Shown piece by piece: positions 21,156 to 29,910 of a stretch of DNA of 64,000 bases. The notes under the pieces were generated by a model. That model made no database searches, was not told the DNA's origin, and saw nothing but the letters and a program-made list of their open reading frames with translations. Both the position numbers and the translations under genes were made by a program. Within the stretch, counting starts at the first letter, position 1, and each line of letters starts with the position of its first letter. Origin of the DNA: an uncultured Roseibium sp. (GTDB taxonomy: Bacteria; Pseudomonadota; Alphaproteobacteria; Rhizobiales; Stappiaceae); assembly GCF_947494555.1 (NCBI RefSeq), contig NZ_CANLVF010000009.1, positions 62,001-126,000 of the forward strand, read 5' to 3'.

Positions 21156-24100
21156 ATGTTTTCTCGCTTTTTTATCTACCGGCCTAAATTTGCGCTGGTG
21201 ATTTCCATCGTGATTACGATCGCCGGTATCCTGGGGTACGTCTCCCTGCCGGTTGAGCAGTTTCCCAACATTACGCCCCCGGTCGTGAACGTTTCGGCAA
21301 CCTACACAGGTGCTAACGCGGAGGTTTTGGAGGAAACGGTTGCTGCTCCCATCGAGGGGCAGGTCAACGGCGTTGACGACATGATCTACATGCAGTCGAC
21401 GAGCAATGACAGCGGCAACTATTCGCTAAACGTGACATTTGCCGTCGGAACGGATCCGGACATCGCGACAGTCAACACCCAGAACCGAGTGTCACAGGCG
21501 ACCAGCCAGCTGCCAAGCGAAGTTACGGCGAACGGCGTTACCGTTCAAAAGGCCAGCACGAACATGTTGCTGGTGATCACGCTATATTCGCCGAACGGCA
21601 CCTATGATCCGGTTTTCCTGTCGAACTACGCTTCCATCAATCTGAAAGATGCGCTCGCGCGCGTCCAGGGTGTTGGGCGCGCGGATGTGATGACCGATTT
21701 CGCCTATGGGATGCGTATCTGGCTCGATCCGGACAGGCTCACGAGTTTGGGAATGACCCCGAGCGACTTTATTGCGGCGGTTCAGGACCAGAACATCCAG
21801 GTTGCGGCCGGCCAGATCGGTGCGCCTCCGGTGCCGGACGGACAACAGTTTCAGTATACGATCAAGGCTAAGGGACGCCTTTCGACACCGGAGGAATTTG
21901 AGCAAATTGTCCTTCGGACCGGAGATGACGGTGCGGTCGTAACCATCGGCGATGTCGCGCGTGTTGAGCTGGGTGCGCAATTTTATAACGCGTCCGGCGA
22001 ATTCAACGGTCAGCCTTCCACGGTGCTTGCGATCTATCAGGCCCCCGGGGCGAACGCGCTGCAGGTATCGGAAAATGTACTTGCTCGCCTGGAAAGCCTC
22101 TCCGCTGTCTTTCCGGACGATATGGAATACGCCGTTCCGTTCAATACGACAGACTTCGTACAGGCGTCACTTGATGATGTGATAGCCACGCTTTTCCTCA
22201 CCTTCCTTCTTGTCGTGTCGGTGGTTTTCATCTTTCTGGGCAACTGGCGGGCAACGGTTATTCCAACGGTCGCAATCCCTGTTTCCCTGATCGGAACATT
22301 CGCGGTTCTGCTTGCGCTTGGCATGTCGCTCAACACTATCTCGCTGTTTGCGCTCGTACTTGCCATCGGCATTGTTGTTGATGATGCCATCGTCGTGGTT
22401 GAGAACGTGGAACGCATCATCGCGGAAGAGGGATTGTCGCCGAAGGACGCGACGGCAAAGGCGATGGAGCAGATCACAAGTCCGGTGATTGCGACTACGC
22501 TTGTTCTCCTCGCAGTTTTCGTTCCGACGATTTTCATGCCGGGGATCACCGGACGGCTTTATTCGCAGTTCGCGGTTACGATTTCCGTCTCCGTTGTCAT
22601 CTCCTCCATCAATGCTCTGACGCTGTCGCCGGCGCTCTGCGGCCTTATCCTGAAAGCACGATCCGGCCCGCCGAAGGGTCTTATGGGCCTGTTCGATCGC
22701 GGCATCACTGGCGTGCGCGACGGGTATACGGCCATTATCCGCCGTCTGGTGCGCGTCGCCTTTGTCGGCATCATCATCGTCGGAGGCGCGGTTGCGGTTA
22801 TCATGACGCTTGGTAGTACGCTTCCACAGGGCTTCCTGCCATCGGAAGACCAGGGCTATCTGATGGTGGATGTTCAGCTTCCCGACGGAGCTGCCCTGCA
22901 ACGGACTGAAACCGTAACGGATCGTGTGGTTGAGCTGACCCGGGCGGTCCCCGGCGTTGACAACGTTGTCATAGTGAACGGCTTTTCGATCCTGAATGGG
23001 GCGACATCCTCAAATGCTGCGCTGGTCATTGCCACCATGAGCAACTGGGAAGATCGCCAGGAACCGAACCTGCGTATCAATGCGATCCTTGGCAAGTTCT
23101 GGGCGGATTTTTCAACGATACCGGGCGCCAATATCATCGCATTCAATCCACCGCCGATACCGGGTCTCGGCACGACAGGCGGCGTACAGATGATGCTGCA
23201 GCAGACCGGCGGCGGCACGCCGCAGGATCTTGCCTCTGCGGTCGGCTCAATGGTCTATTCGGCGAACCAGAGCCCTGAAATCGCGCGGGCCTATTCAACG
23301 TTTCGTGCAAACGTGCCTCAGGTCTTCGTCGATCTTGACCGGCAAAAGGCCAAGACGCTTGGCATCAACGTCGCGGACGTGTTCACGACCTTGCAAGCGT
23401 ATCTCGGGTCTTTCTACATCAACGACTTCAACATCTTCGGCCGTGTCTACAAGGTGATGATCCAGGCCGAAGGGCAGTACCGCGACAAGATTGAAGACAT
23501 AGGACGCCTCTATGTGCGTTCGACCGACGGTACCATGGTGCCAATGCGAAGCGTTTTGACGACGGAAAACGTGCTCGGGCCGCAGATCCTGACACGTTAC
23601 AACATGTTCCGCGCTGCCGCGGTCATGGCGGATCCGGCACCGGGCGCATCGACCGGTGTCGTGATCAACGAAGTCGAGGCAGCGGCACAGGAAGCGGTGC
23701 CACCAGGCTATGCCTACGAGTGGACCGGAACCGCGCAGCAGCAGCTCGATTCAGGCAACATCGTCATGTTCATCCTGATGCTGTCGATCCTGTTCACCTA
23801 CCTGTTTCTTGTCGCCCAGTACGAAAGCTGGACCATGCCGGTCGCCATTCTGATGTCGGTGTCCTTCGCGATCATGGGAGCGCTGGTCGCCGTGTTCGTG
23901 ACGGGTGGAGACGTCAATCTCTATACGCAGATCGGTATGATCATGCTTGTCGGGATGGGCGCGAAGAACGCGATCCTCATCGTGGAATTCGCGATGGAGC
24001 AGCGCGACGCCGGCAAGTCGATTACGGAAGCCGCCACTGAAGCTGCGCATCTTCGTTTCCGAGCAGTGATGATGACAGCGCTTTCGTTCCTGCTTGGTGT

Positions 24101-24305
24101 CGTCCCGCTTATGACCGCGTCGAGTGCGGGGGCGGCAAGCCAGAAGGCAATCGGCTTTGCCGTCTTCGGGGGCATGCTGTTTGCGACGGTGATCGGCGTC
24201 CTGATGATCCCGGTGCTTTATGTCTGCCTGCAGTATCTGCGCGAAAAGGCAAAGAGCCTGTTCGGCGGCGCGGGACATGTCAGCCGCAGTGCGACTGCTG
24301 GCTAG
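21156..24305 (+). CDS. RND multidrug efflux transporter, HAE1/AcrB family
   Basis: A 1049-aa inner-membrane proton-driven exporter of normal HAE1 length. Twelve transmembrane helices are expected. The proton-relay residues are present: the two aspartates in GIVVDDAIVVVEN (helix 4) and the lysine in GMGAKNAILIVEF (helix 10). Large periplasmic loops match AcrB-type porter domains. Its ATG directly follows the adaptor stop codon, so the two form an operon. Substrates cannot be inferred. Confidence 0.95.
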   Translation: MFSRFFIYRPKFALVISIVITIAGILGYVSLPVEQFPNITPPVVNVSATYTGANAEVLEETVAAPIEGQVNGVDDMIYMQSTSNDSGNYSLNVTFAVGTDPDIATVNTQNRVSQATSQLPSEVTANGVTVQKASTNMLLVITLYSPNGTYDPVFLSNYASINLKDALARVQGVGRADVMTDFAYGMRIWLDPDRLTSLGMTPSDFIAAVQDQNIQVAAGQIGAPPVPDGQQFQYTIKAKGRLSTPEEFEQIVLRTGDDGAVVTIGDVARVELGAQFYNASGEFNGQPSTVLAIYQAPGANALQVSENVLARLESLSAVFPDDMEYAVPFNTTDFVQASLDDVIATLFLTFLLVVSVVFIFLGNWRATVIPTVAIPVSLIGTFAVLLALGMSLNTISLFALVLAIGIVVDDAIVVVENVERIIAEEGLSPKDATAKAMEQITSPVIATTLVLLAVFVPTIFMPGITGRLYSQFAVTISVSVVISSINALTLSPALCGLILKARSGPPKGLMGLFDRGITGVRDGYTAIIRRLVRVAFVGIIIVGGAVAVIMTLGSTLPQGFLPSEDQGYLMVDVQLPDGAALQRTETVTDRVVELTRAVPGVDNVVIVNGFSILNGATSSNAALVIATMSNWEDRQEPNLRINAILGKFWADFSTIPGANIIAFNPPPIPGLGTTGGVQMMLQQTGGGTPQDLASAVGSMVYSANQSPEIARAYSTFRANVPQVFVDLDRQKAKTLGINVADVFTTLQAYLGSFYINDFNIFGRVYKVMIQAEGQYRDKIEDIGRLYVRSTDGTMVPMRSVLTTENVLGPQILTRYNMFRAAAVMADPAPGASTGVVINEVEAAAQEAVPPGYAYEWTGTAQQQLDSGNIVMFILMLSILFTYLFLVAQYESWTMPVAILMSVSFAIMGALVAVFVTGGDVNLYTQIGMIMLVGMGAKNAILIVEFAMEQRDAGKSITEAATEAAHLRFRAVMMTALSFLLGVVPLMTASSAGAASQKAIGFAVFGGMLFATVIGVLMIPVLYVCLQYLREKAKSLFGGAGHVSRSATAG

Positions 24306-24335
24306 GATCTCAAAAGGCTAAAACCAATCCTCTTA

Positions 24336-24364
24336 CGGCCTGTTTCCATGAAACAGGCCGTTTT
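24336..24364 (+). terminator. Intrinsic terminator after RND operon
   Basis: CGGCCTGTTT (24336-24345) pairs with AAACAGGCCG (24351-24360) around a 5-base loop, followed by TTTT. The stem is perfect. Confidence 0.85.
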
Positions 24365-24485
24365 CATGTGATTGACGAACTGCGTTCGGGAAGGTCCCAA
24401 TTCTCGAAATTCTAGACCGGGACGATTGCTTCATGGCAATCCATCCGCGCGTACGAAGCGTATCGGACTGAAGTCAGCCAATGAA

Positions 24486-24875
24486 ATGGTGGTTCACGTG
24501 ATTTCGGTATTCTACGACGGCAAATGCGGTCTCTGCGCGCGCGAGATCGGTTATTACAAGCGTTTGACGTCCAGGCACAGCATTGTCTGGAAGGATATCG
24601 CCAATGAGCCGGACCATTTGGCCGGAACCGGGCTCAGCCAGGCGGATGCGCTGTTGTACCTGCGGGTAAAGGACCAAAATGGTGCGCTTCAGACCGGGCT
24701 CGACGCATTTATCGTGCTCTGGAAACAGTTCCGGGTGTGGTCTGCGCTTGCCTGGGTCGCGCAGCTACCAGGCATCTACAGTGCAGCAAATTTCGTCTAC
24801 AGACGATTTGCGCATGCCCGTTTCAAAAGGCACACCCATTGTCAGTCGAGCCTGAGTGACATGCACAGGTCCTGA
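24486..24875 (+). CDS. DCC-family (DUF393) thiol-disulfide oxidoreductase-like protein
   Basis: A 129-aa protein. The N-terminal FYDGKCGLC gives the DxxCxxC motif of the DCC family, which has a thioredoxin-like fold and putative redox activity. I choose ATG 24486 because the open frame upstream (TTG at 24372) runs through the terminator of the RND operon. The physiological partner is unknown. It stands alone between the RND operon and a minus-strand small gene. Confidence 0.8.
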   Translation: MVVHVISVFYDGKCGLCAREIGYYKRLTSRHSIVWKDIANEPDHLAGTGLSQADALLYLRVKDQNGALQTGLDAFIVLWKQFRVWSALAWVAQLPGIYSAANFVYRRFAHARFKRHTHCQSSLSDMHRS

Positions 24876-24953
24876 CATTTGCACTTATTCCAACCATTGT
24901 CTGCCGGGACGAATTGCGTTCAGAACAAACTCTGAGAGGGGTGCAAGCAAAGC

Positions 24954-25196
24954 TTACTCCCCGGGTGCAAAGATCGTGTCGATTGCCTGAAACATTGTCT
25001 TGTAGAGACTGATTTCGTCTTTTGCAAAGTCGCCGTGCGGCACTGTTTTCTTGGCTTCGCGCATCAGATCCGCCTTGATGGCTTCAAGGTCGGCACCCGT
25101 ATTCTGCAGTTCAACATGAAGCCGCTTGGCGATGCCCGCATAGGCAACGATCGCGGTTACCATATGGGTCGGTTCGTCGGGAATCGGCACTTTCAT
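24954..25196 (-). CDS. Small hypothetical protein, 80 aa
   Basis: An 80-aa acidic, mostly helical protein with no signal sequence or membrane segment. I do not recognise a family. Coding is supported by an AGGAAC ribosome site before the ATG and normal codon use. It lies alone, about 210 bases downstream of the VPLPA-CTERM gene on the same strand but separated from it by that gene's terminator. Confidence 0.6.
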   Translation of the reverse strand: MKVPIPDEPTHMVTAIVAYAGIAKRLHVELQNTGADLEAIKADLMREAKKTVPHGDFAKDEISLYKTMFQAIDTIFAPGE

Positions 25197-25357
25197 GTTC
25201 GCAGGTTCCTAAGGCGGCTTTCGGTGGGAGTTCGTGGATTGTCTCTACTAGACAAGAACATCTTTGATCAGATTGACGGCATCTTAGCAATCCGCGAGAC
25301 ACGGCCGCAGCTTAAGTGATTTCGCGCGATGCGCTTCAGGGAGCGTTGACGCGCCAA

Positions 25358-25386
25358 CAAAAAAAGCGGCCCGAAGGCCGCTTTTG
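25358..25386 (-). terminator. Intrinsic terminator for the VPLPA-CTERM gene
   Basis: GCGGCC (25366-25371) pairs with GGCCGC (25376-25381) around CGAA, with flanking A/T pairs extending the stem. On the minus strand a run of T follows (A-run at 25358-25365), so it terminates the minus-strand gene that ends at 25410. Confidence 0.8.
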
Positions 25387-25409
25387 AAATAATATGTTGC
25401 CGTCTCTTT

Positions 25410-26054
25410 TCAGGCTGTCTTGGGACGTCGCCAGCCGGCCAGCCCAAGAATGCCAAGACCTCCGGCGAGCAGCGGCAGCGCGGCAGGCAGGGGGACGACA
25501 GTGGCCGTAAAGAGGAAATCATTCGTTCCGGACGCGTCTAGCCAGCCGCGGCCCACCAGGCTCGAAAAGCCGGAATGCCCGGCCAGCCTGTGATTGTCAT
25601 CGAGGAATAGGAACTCGGCGACGCCATTGCTCTTGCCCGTGAGATTGATCACTGCGGCTGCAACATTGGTCAGATTCCGCAAGGTGCCGACGCCATCATT
25701 GGCGGTGAACTCACCATCGGACGTGTCGCCATCGGGATCCAGCGTGACACCGTTGGTGAAACTGTAGCTCAGTTCCCAAACGTCCGACGTGCCGTTTTCA
25801 ATGACGTTGCCGAATATCGACGCCGAGGGCGTAGCGGCGCCGGTGTCAATGCTCAAAATAACCTGGTCGGGTCCATTGAAACTGAAGAACTTGCCTTCCG
25901 AATCTAGCCGGATCCCGTAGTCATAGGCTTTTTTTGCCCTGTCCGGATGATCGTTCAATTCATACCGTACGGTGACCGCAGATGCGGGAAGACTGGCAAG
26001 AAGCGAAAGGGCAGCTCCGACAAATATGGTAGTAAAAGTTCTATGGATAGACAT
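25410..26054 (-). CDS. Secreted protein with VPLPA-CTERM sorting signal
   Basis: A 214-aa exported protein. An N-terminal signal peptide (about 1-26, ending ASLPASA) is followed by a beta-rich body with no recognised enzyme motif. The C-terminus reads VVPLPAALPLLAGGLGILGL followed by GWRRPKTA: a VPLPA motif, a hydrophobic helix and a basic tail, the hallmark of exosortase-processed proteins. I start at 26054; a longer frame adds 21 residues before the signal peptide. The sorting enzyme (exosortase) is not in this window. The product is probably surface or exopolysaccharide associated. Confidence 0.85.
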   Translation of the reverse strand: MSIHRTFTTIFVGAALSLLASLPASAVTVRYELNDHPDRAKKAYDYGIRLDSEGKFFSFNGPDQVILSIDTGAATPSASIFGNVIENGTSDVWELSYSFTNGVTLDPDGDTSDGEFTANDGVGTLRNLTNVAAAVINLTGKSNGVAEFLFLDDNHRLAGHSGFSSLVGRGWLDASGTNDFLFTATVVPLPAALPLLAGGLGILGLAGWRRPKTA

Positions 26055-26344
26055 AATACAACCTCTAATCAACATATGCGTGTATCGTAGCAATCGATCC
26101 TGAAATTGTGAATTCACATAAACTTTACACGGGCCGATGCGGAGTGGAACTCGGCGGGGTTTCGGATGTCATGAAGCCTCGAACAGACACGCCAAACTGC
26201 ACACATCGAATGAGTTAGCGGCATTTTTTGGTCCTCGAGACATGGAAATGGCCGCGGCAATTACGGATCTTCGCTAGGAGCCATAGCCGTCAATTATTGC
26301 GAGGCAAATTCAGCCGAGCGCTGCGCTGGAAGGTTAGGTATCAG

Positions 26345-27118
26345 ATGAGTGTCGACCGGCAGGGTTTTATTGGTGTTGTGGGAAGTCAGCCGTTTAAAGT
26401 TGATTTTCACTCGTTGTTGGAGAAGGTTCGGCACGAGTTATCACCTCAAACACTTTCGTTTATCCATAGTGTTTACGTCTATGGTAGTATTGCGACAGGA
26501 AAAGCAGTAGCGGCGCGCTCCGATCTTGATCTGACACTGATACTGAACAAGAAGCCATTGAAGCGTGACTGTGAACTCATTGAAAATAAGCGGCAGAGAC
26601 TTGAGAGCGACCATCCAATTGTAAGCAAAGTTGATTTCGATATCGGACTGCTTGCGGACATTGTTTCTGTGGATGCAAATTTGGCGTGGCGTTATTGGCT
26701 CAAACATCATTGCCGATGCATCGCGGGCGAAGATCTATCTGAAGATATCCAACCGTTCCGGCCATCCCGGAAGCTGGCGCTCGAGATGAATGGCGACTTT
26801 GAACAGGTGCTGGGAAAGTATCATCGCTTACTCCATGAAGCTCGAACGGCAGGCAACCAGATCAGGCTATTTACAGAGTCTTCTCGCAAGCTGATACGTT
26901 CAACCAATATGCTTAGAAAAGAAGAAGACCAGGATTGGCCAGACACGCTTGAGGAGCATGTTGTCCGCTTCCAACGCCTTTATCCCTCTCATGGCGGAGA
27001 ACTGGATTATTTTTTGCGGCAGGCTCGAGAGCCCGACGCAAAGCCTGAGTGTTTTGCAGATCGACTTGAGGCTTTCGCGGGTTGGATGAGTTGTGTCTTG
27101 CACAGCGACGGTCAATAG
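26345..27118 (+). CDS. Nucleotidyltransferase-fold protein
   Basis: A 257-aa protein. Residues 46-62 give YGSIATG...RSDLD: the GS motif (G47-S48) and DxD (D60, D62) of the polymerase-beta-like nucleotidyltransferase fold. A third acidic strand, KVDFDIGLL (D97, D99), completes the metal site. The C-terminal half is helical, as in aminoglycoside (kanamycin) nucleotidyltransferases, but no specific family is clear. I start at ATG 26345; a longer frame to 26228 has an unlike basic N-terminus. It lies in a locally GC-poor region near tRNA-Lys and has no adjacent antitoxin-sized partner. Confidence 0.75.
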   Translation: MSVDRQGFIGVVGSQPFKVDFHSLLEKVRHELSPQTLSFIHSVYVYGSIATGKAVAARSDLDLTLILNKKPLKRDCELIENKRQRLESDHPIVSKVDFDIGLLADIVSVDANLAWRYWLKHHCRCIAGEDLSEDIQPFRPSRKLALEMNGDFEQVLGKYHRLLHEARTAGNQIRLFTESSRKLIRSTNMLRKEEDQDWPDTLEEHVVRFQRLYPSHGGELDYFLRQAREPDAKPECFADRLEAFAGWMSCVLHSDGQ

Positions 27119-27370
27119 CGACTTTGTTACGCATCGTGGAACTGCGTGCCCGCGGGGTTCGCGTCGATTGTCGGTAGAGCACCCTGGATACGCTCAACGT
27201 TAGGCGGTTGGAGCGGATGCGGAAGGGCGGGAAATGAGATTGTTTCACGCGCGTGAGCGTCACCCAGATAGGCATCGTGCAAAGGTTCGCAAGACGGACT
27301 TAATTCTCATTCGGCGCGAACGCCCATATGGCAGCTTTTGGAAGGTGGCAAATGTCACGCTGTCCTGAGA
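27119..27370. other. Intergenic region between convergent genes
   Basis: A 252-base gap between the convergent nucleotidyltransferase and M24 genes. I see no gene, clear terminator or repeat. Short open frames on both strands look like chance. Confidence 0.5.
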
Positions 27371-28537
27371 CTAAATCAGAAGCGCAGAACAAAAGGGGTA
27401 GTTTGTCAGTCGTTCTACCGTGTCGTCTGTTATGAGGAATTGGTCCTCAAGTTTGACGCCTTCTGCTGCTTGCTCTTCGCCAATGTAGCTTTCTATGCAA
27501 ATAACCATACCCGGTTCGAAAGCCGCTTCTAGCGCGTACGGGACACCATCAAAATGATGCGAGATATAGGGAAATTCGCCACAAAGACCCAGGCCATGAC
27601 CGAGGCAATAGTACCCGTACCCACGATTTGCAGCAGGTATTGGCCAAGCCGCCTTTGCAAAATTCTCAAATGTTACGCCTGGGCCAATCAGCGCAGCATT
27701 ATGATGCAATTGCTCATAGGCGAGCTTGTACAAGGATTTCTGTTTATCGGTTGCGGAAACGTCTCCGCACAGAAATGTCCGGGAGAAATCGACAGCGTAG
27801 TGCATATAGCCTAGCGCATCTGTATCGAAGCAAACCAGATCTCCCGCTTGCATCTTCCGTGGACCGGCTTCCTGAAAATAAGGAAATGTCCTTGGCCCGG
27901 ACTGAAACAAGCGGGTCGAGACATATTCGCCTTCCGTCGCGATCAGATGTTTGTGAAACGCTGCCCACGCTTCGACCTCGCTTACGCCCGGAACGATAGA
28001 CGTTTCCAAGGACGCTGCTGCTGCCTCCACCCGCGAAATTGCCTCCCGCATCACAGAGATTTCCAGCGGTTGTTTGATCACCCGTGCTCTTGAAAACACC
28101 CCCGTTGCGTCGCTGACATACAGTCCTGAATTGCGGAGTGCATCAGAAACGGGAACATCAAGGCCCTCAATCGCAATGCGTTTGCAGTCTCCAAGGATGG
28201 CAGTGAGGTCTGCCACGAATCGAGCGATTTCATTTTGAAACCCCGGGCCTGATATTGGTGTGAGACCAGGGGCGGGGCGCACATCAGTCACAATGGGGTT
28301 TTCGGTAACGAGGTGCTCGCAACCAGCGAACTCCCAAAGAAACACTGAGCCATCAGCAAGTGTCAGCGAAAACCTGAATGGTCCCATCAGGCTAAAAACA
28401 GTCATGTTCCGAACGCCGGTGGCATAGAGAATATTTATTGAATTCGATGTCAGAACGGCAGGTTCGTCCATGTCTGACATGACTTGCAGCAACCGCTGAT
28501 GGCGTTCAATGATGAGGCAGTTACTGTCAAAATCCAT
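27371..28537 (-). CDS. M24 peptidase-fold protein resembling DMSP lyase DddP
   Basis: A 388-aa pita-bread-fold protein with an N-terminal creatinase-like domain (about 1-155) and a C-terminal M24 domain. Candidate metal ligands are D238, D240, D250, H314, E349 and E364. Their spacings (2, 10, 64, 35, 15) equal those I recall for the iron ligands of the DMSP lyase DddP, with a constant offset of 57. Ordinary M24 peptidases lack the DxD pair. However the residue six after the His, recalled as the catalytic Asp in DddP, is Gly320 here (HGLGLCGEFP). It is therefore DddP-like, but lyase activity is doubtful; a peptidase or other lyase is possible. An in-frame stop lies just upstream of the ATG. 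Confidence 0.75.
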   Translation of the reverse strand: MDFDSNCLIIERHQRLLQVMSDMDEPAVLTSNSINILYATGVRNMTVFSLMGPFRFSLTLADGSVFLWEFAGCEHLVTENPIVTDVRPAPGLTPISGPGFQNEIARFVADLTAILGDCKRIAIEGLDVPVSDALRNSGLYVSDATGVFSRARVIKQPLEISVMREAISRVEAAAASLETSIVPGVSEVEAWAAFHKHLIATEGEYVSTRLFQSGPRTFPYFQEAGPRKMQAGDLVCFDTDALGYMHYAVDFSRTFLCGDVSATDKQKSLYKLAYEQLHHNAALIGPGVTFENFAKAAWPIPAANRGYGYYCLGHGLGLCGEFPYISHHFDGVPYALEAAFEPGMVICIESYIGEEQAAEGVKLEDQFLITDDTVERLTNYPFCSALLI

Positions 28538-28956
28538 GCCGAACTACCAATACTGAGCTGCGAAGATTACTTCAGCCTGAGCGGTGGTTTCGCACGGTGT
28601 CGTATTCGTAGTCAAACAGCGTACACTCGTCTGCTTGTGTTGCCGCATGAGCAGAATACGGAGGCACGTTCTGGAAAAACAGCGTTCGACCGGTATTGAG
28701 CATGGGTGGAAAGCAGCCGTTTCTGCGCTGGCGACATCCGTCATAATGGGTTCAGAACAGGAATTCACCGCGCGTCTCGCGAATGAGCGAAATGGACTCC
28801 GAAAGCCAAATAGCGCGCGAATGAAGGGACGCTGAACTAGACTATTGGGAACCACGTCTCACGAGTGCAAGATGTGAAACGTGAACAAGCCCCACATGCT
28901 ATCATTCTGTGTTCTTAGGGTTTTCTGACAATGAGCTGATTTTATTTCGGAATTTT
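28538..28956. other. Gap of 419 bases without a convincing gene
   Basis: Overlapping open frames of 70-100 codons exist on both strands, but none has a clear ribosome site, recognisable domain or normal codon use. The stretch could be a decayed gene or spacer flanking tRNA-Lys. I do not call a gene. Confidence 0.4.
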
Positions 28957-29032
28957 TGGTGAGCCGACAGGGGCTCGAACCCTGGACCTACTGATTAAAA
29001 GTCAGTTGCTCTACCAGCTGAGCTATCGGCTC
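28957..29032 (-). tRNA. tRNA-Lys (anticodon UUU)
   Basis: A complete cloverleaf on the minus strand: acceptor GAGCCGA pairs with TCGGCTC, D-arm GCTC...GAGC, anticodon stem and loop CTGACTTTTAATCAG with anticodon TTT, T-arm with GGTTCGAGCCC, and CCA encoded at the 3' end (28957-28959). Length is 76 with CCA. The 3' end faces the GC-poor accessory stretch at 26-29 kb, the usual orientation for tRNA-targeted integration. I could not find a repeated copy of its 3' end. Confidence 0.95.
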
Positions 29033-29402
29033 TCACCAAGTTCCGGAACGGGCGGGTGCGAAAGGGTGCACCGCCGCGTTGGTGGCGTGTGTTTATGCCG
29101 ACATAAGTGACATTGCAAGAGGCAAAATTGTTTTTTTCAACAGGTCGTCGCAATTCTGCCAGTAATTCGAGGTTCACTCCGAAACATCTCGAAATTTTCG
29201 TTTAGATATACGGCTTTATGAGTATAAATAATGATTAATGAATACCAAGCGGTAGTATAATTTACAGTGAACCTATCTTCTTCTCTAAACATTTGTTTAG
29301 AATGTTCTGAATTAAGAAGATAATGATCATTCTCCTGCAAAAACTGTCAGGTAGCGCAATATAGTTTTGTGTTGTACCTTAATACGTGACGAGAGAGGTT
29401 AC
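29033..29402. other. AT-rich gap of 370 bases
   Basis: No gene seen. The stretch 29150-29350 is distinctly AT-rich, which would suit promoters for tRNA-Lys (minus) and for the small plus-strand gene at 29403, but I cannot place one with confidence. Confidence 0.5.
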
Positions 29403-29696
29403 ATGCGTACAACAACAATAGACACACACACGAACTCGGTGGAGTTCGATTTCGTGAAAGGCCACATCGCGGCGACGATGACGCTCATTCACGGACTGAT
29501 CGATCAGGGCGTGGTCGATCGCGAGCAACTCGATGCGTTTTTCGCAAGCTTCATCGGCGAGCTGCCACATAACCGCGAGACGCTTGGCCTGCGATTGATC
29601 ATCGACCAGTGGCGCCAGGGGCTGCGGGACGGTGAGTCGGAAGAGGAACTCAAGGGAATGCTCTTTGAGGTCATTCGCGGAGGGCGGTCAAACTAG
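29403..29696 (+). CDS. Small hypothetical protein, 97 aa
   Basis: A 97-aa soluble, helical protein with no signal or membrane segment and no family I recognise. It contains segments such as GHIAATMTLIHGLIDQG and a C-terminus ending IRGGRSN. The ATG at 29403 has a GAGAGAGG ribosome site; an open frame beginning 12 codons earlier is less likely. An intrinsic terminator follows, showing an independent transcription unit. Confidence 0.65.
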   Translation: MRTTTIDTHTNSVEFDFVKGHIAATMTLIHGLIDQGVVDREQLDAFFASFIGELPHNRETLGLRLIIDQWRQGLRDGESEEELKGMLFEVIRGGRSN

Positions 29697-29736
29697 TCAG
29701 CATGATGCGATCGGCTTGGGGTAGGGGGCCGATGCA

Positions 29737-29820
29737 TTTACCTGCAAAGGTTCAGGTGTCAGGGGCGCTGAGGCGCCTTTTTTGATTCCTGCCTCAGGCG
29801 TTTACCTGTTTTCATTCAGG
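29737..29820 (+). repeat. Two 20-base palindromic half-conserved repeats
   Basis: TTTACCTG-N6-TTCAGG occurs at 29737-29756 and again at 29801-29820. Both copies are exactly 20 bases, with the central six differing. Each contains the inverted pair CCTG/CAGG. They flank the terminator of the 97-aa gene and lie 91-174 bases upstream of the TAXI gene, so they could be regulator binding sites. The repeat is seen directly; the function is inferred. Confidence 0.5.
29764..29783 (+). terminator. Intrinsic terminator after 97-aa gene
   Basis: GGCGC (29764-29768) pairs with GCGCC (29773-29777) around TGAG and is followed by six T residues. Confidence 0.7.
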
Positions 29821-29910
29821 GCAGTCTGCGCTGGTCAACGTCCGGAGCCTTTGTTATTTCTGAAGTCATCGAACGGTCCCTGAAAACCTGATAGCCGGGC
29901 GTCAATAGTC

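Noticed and set aside
24372..24485. Upstream TTG extension of the DCC-family gene
   Set aside because: It begins beside the perfect RND terminator stem; the extension has no DCC-like residues.
26100..28960. Search for an att-type repeat of the tRNA-Lys 3' end across the islet
   Set aside because: I looked for the T-arm/acceptor sequence near 26.1-27.4 kb and found no convincing second copy.
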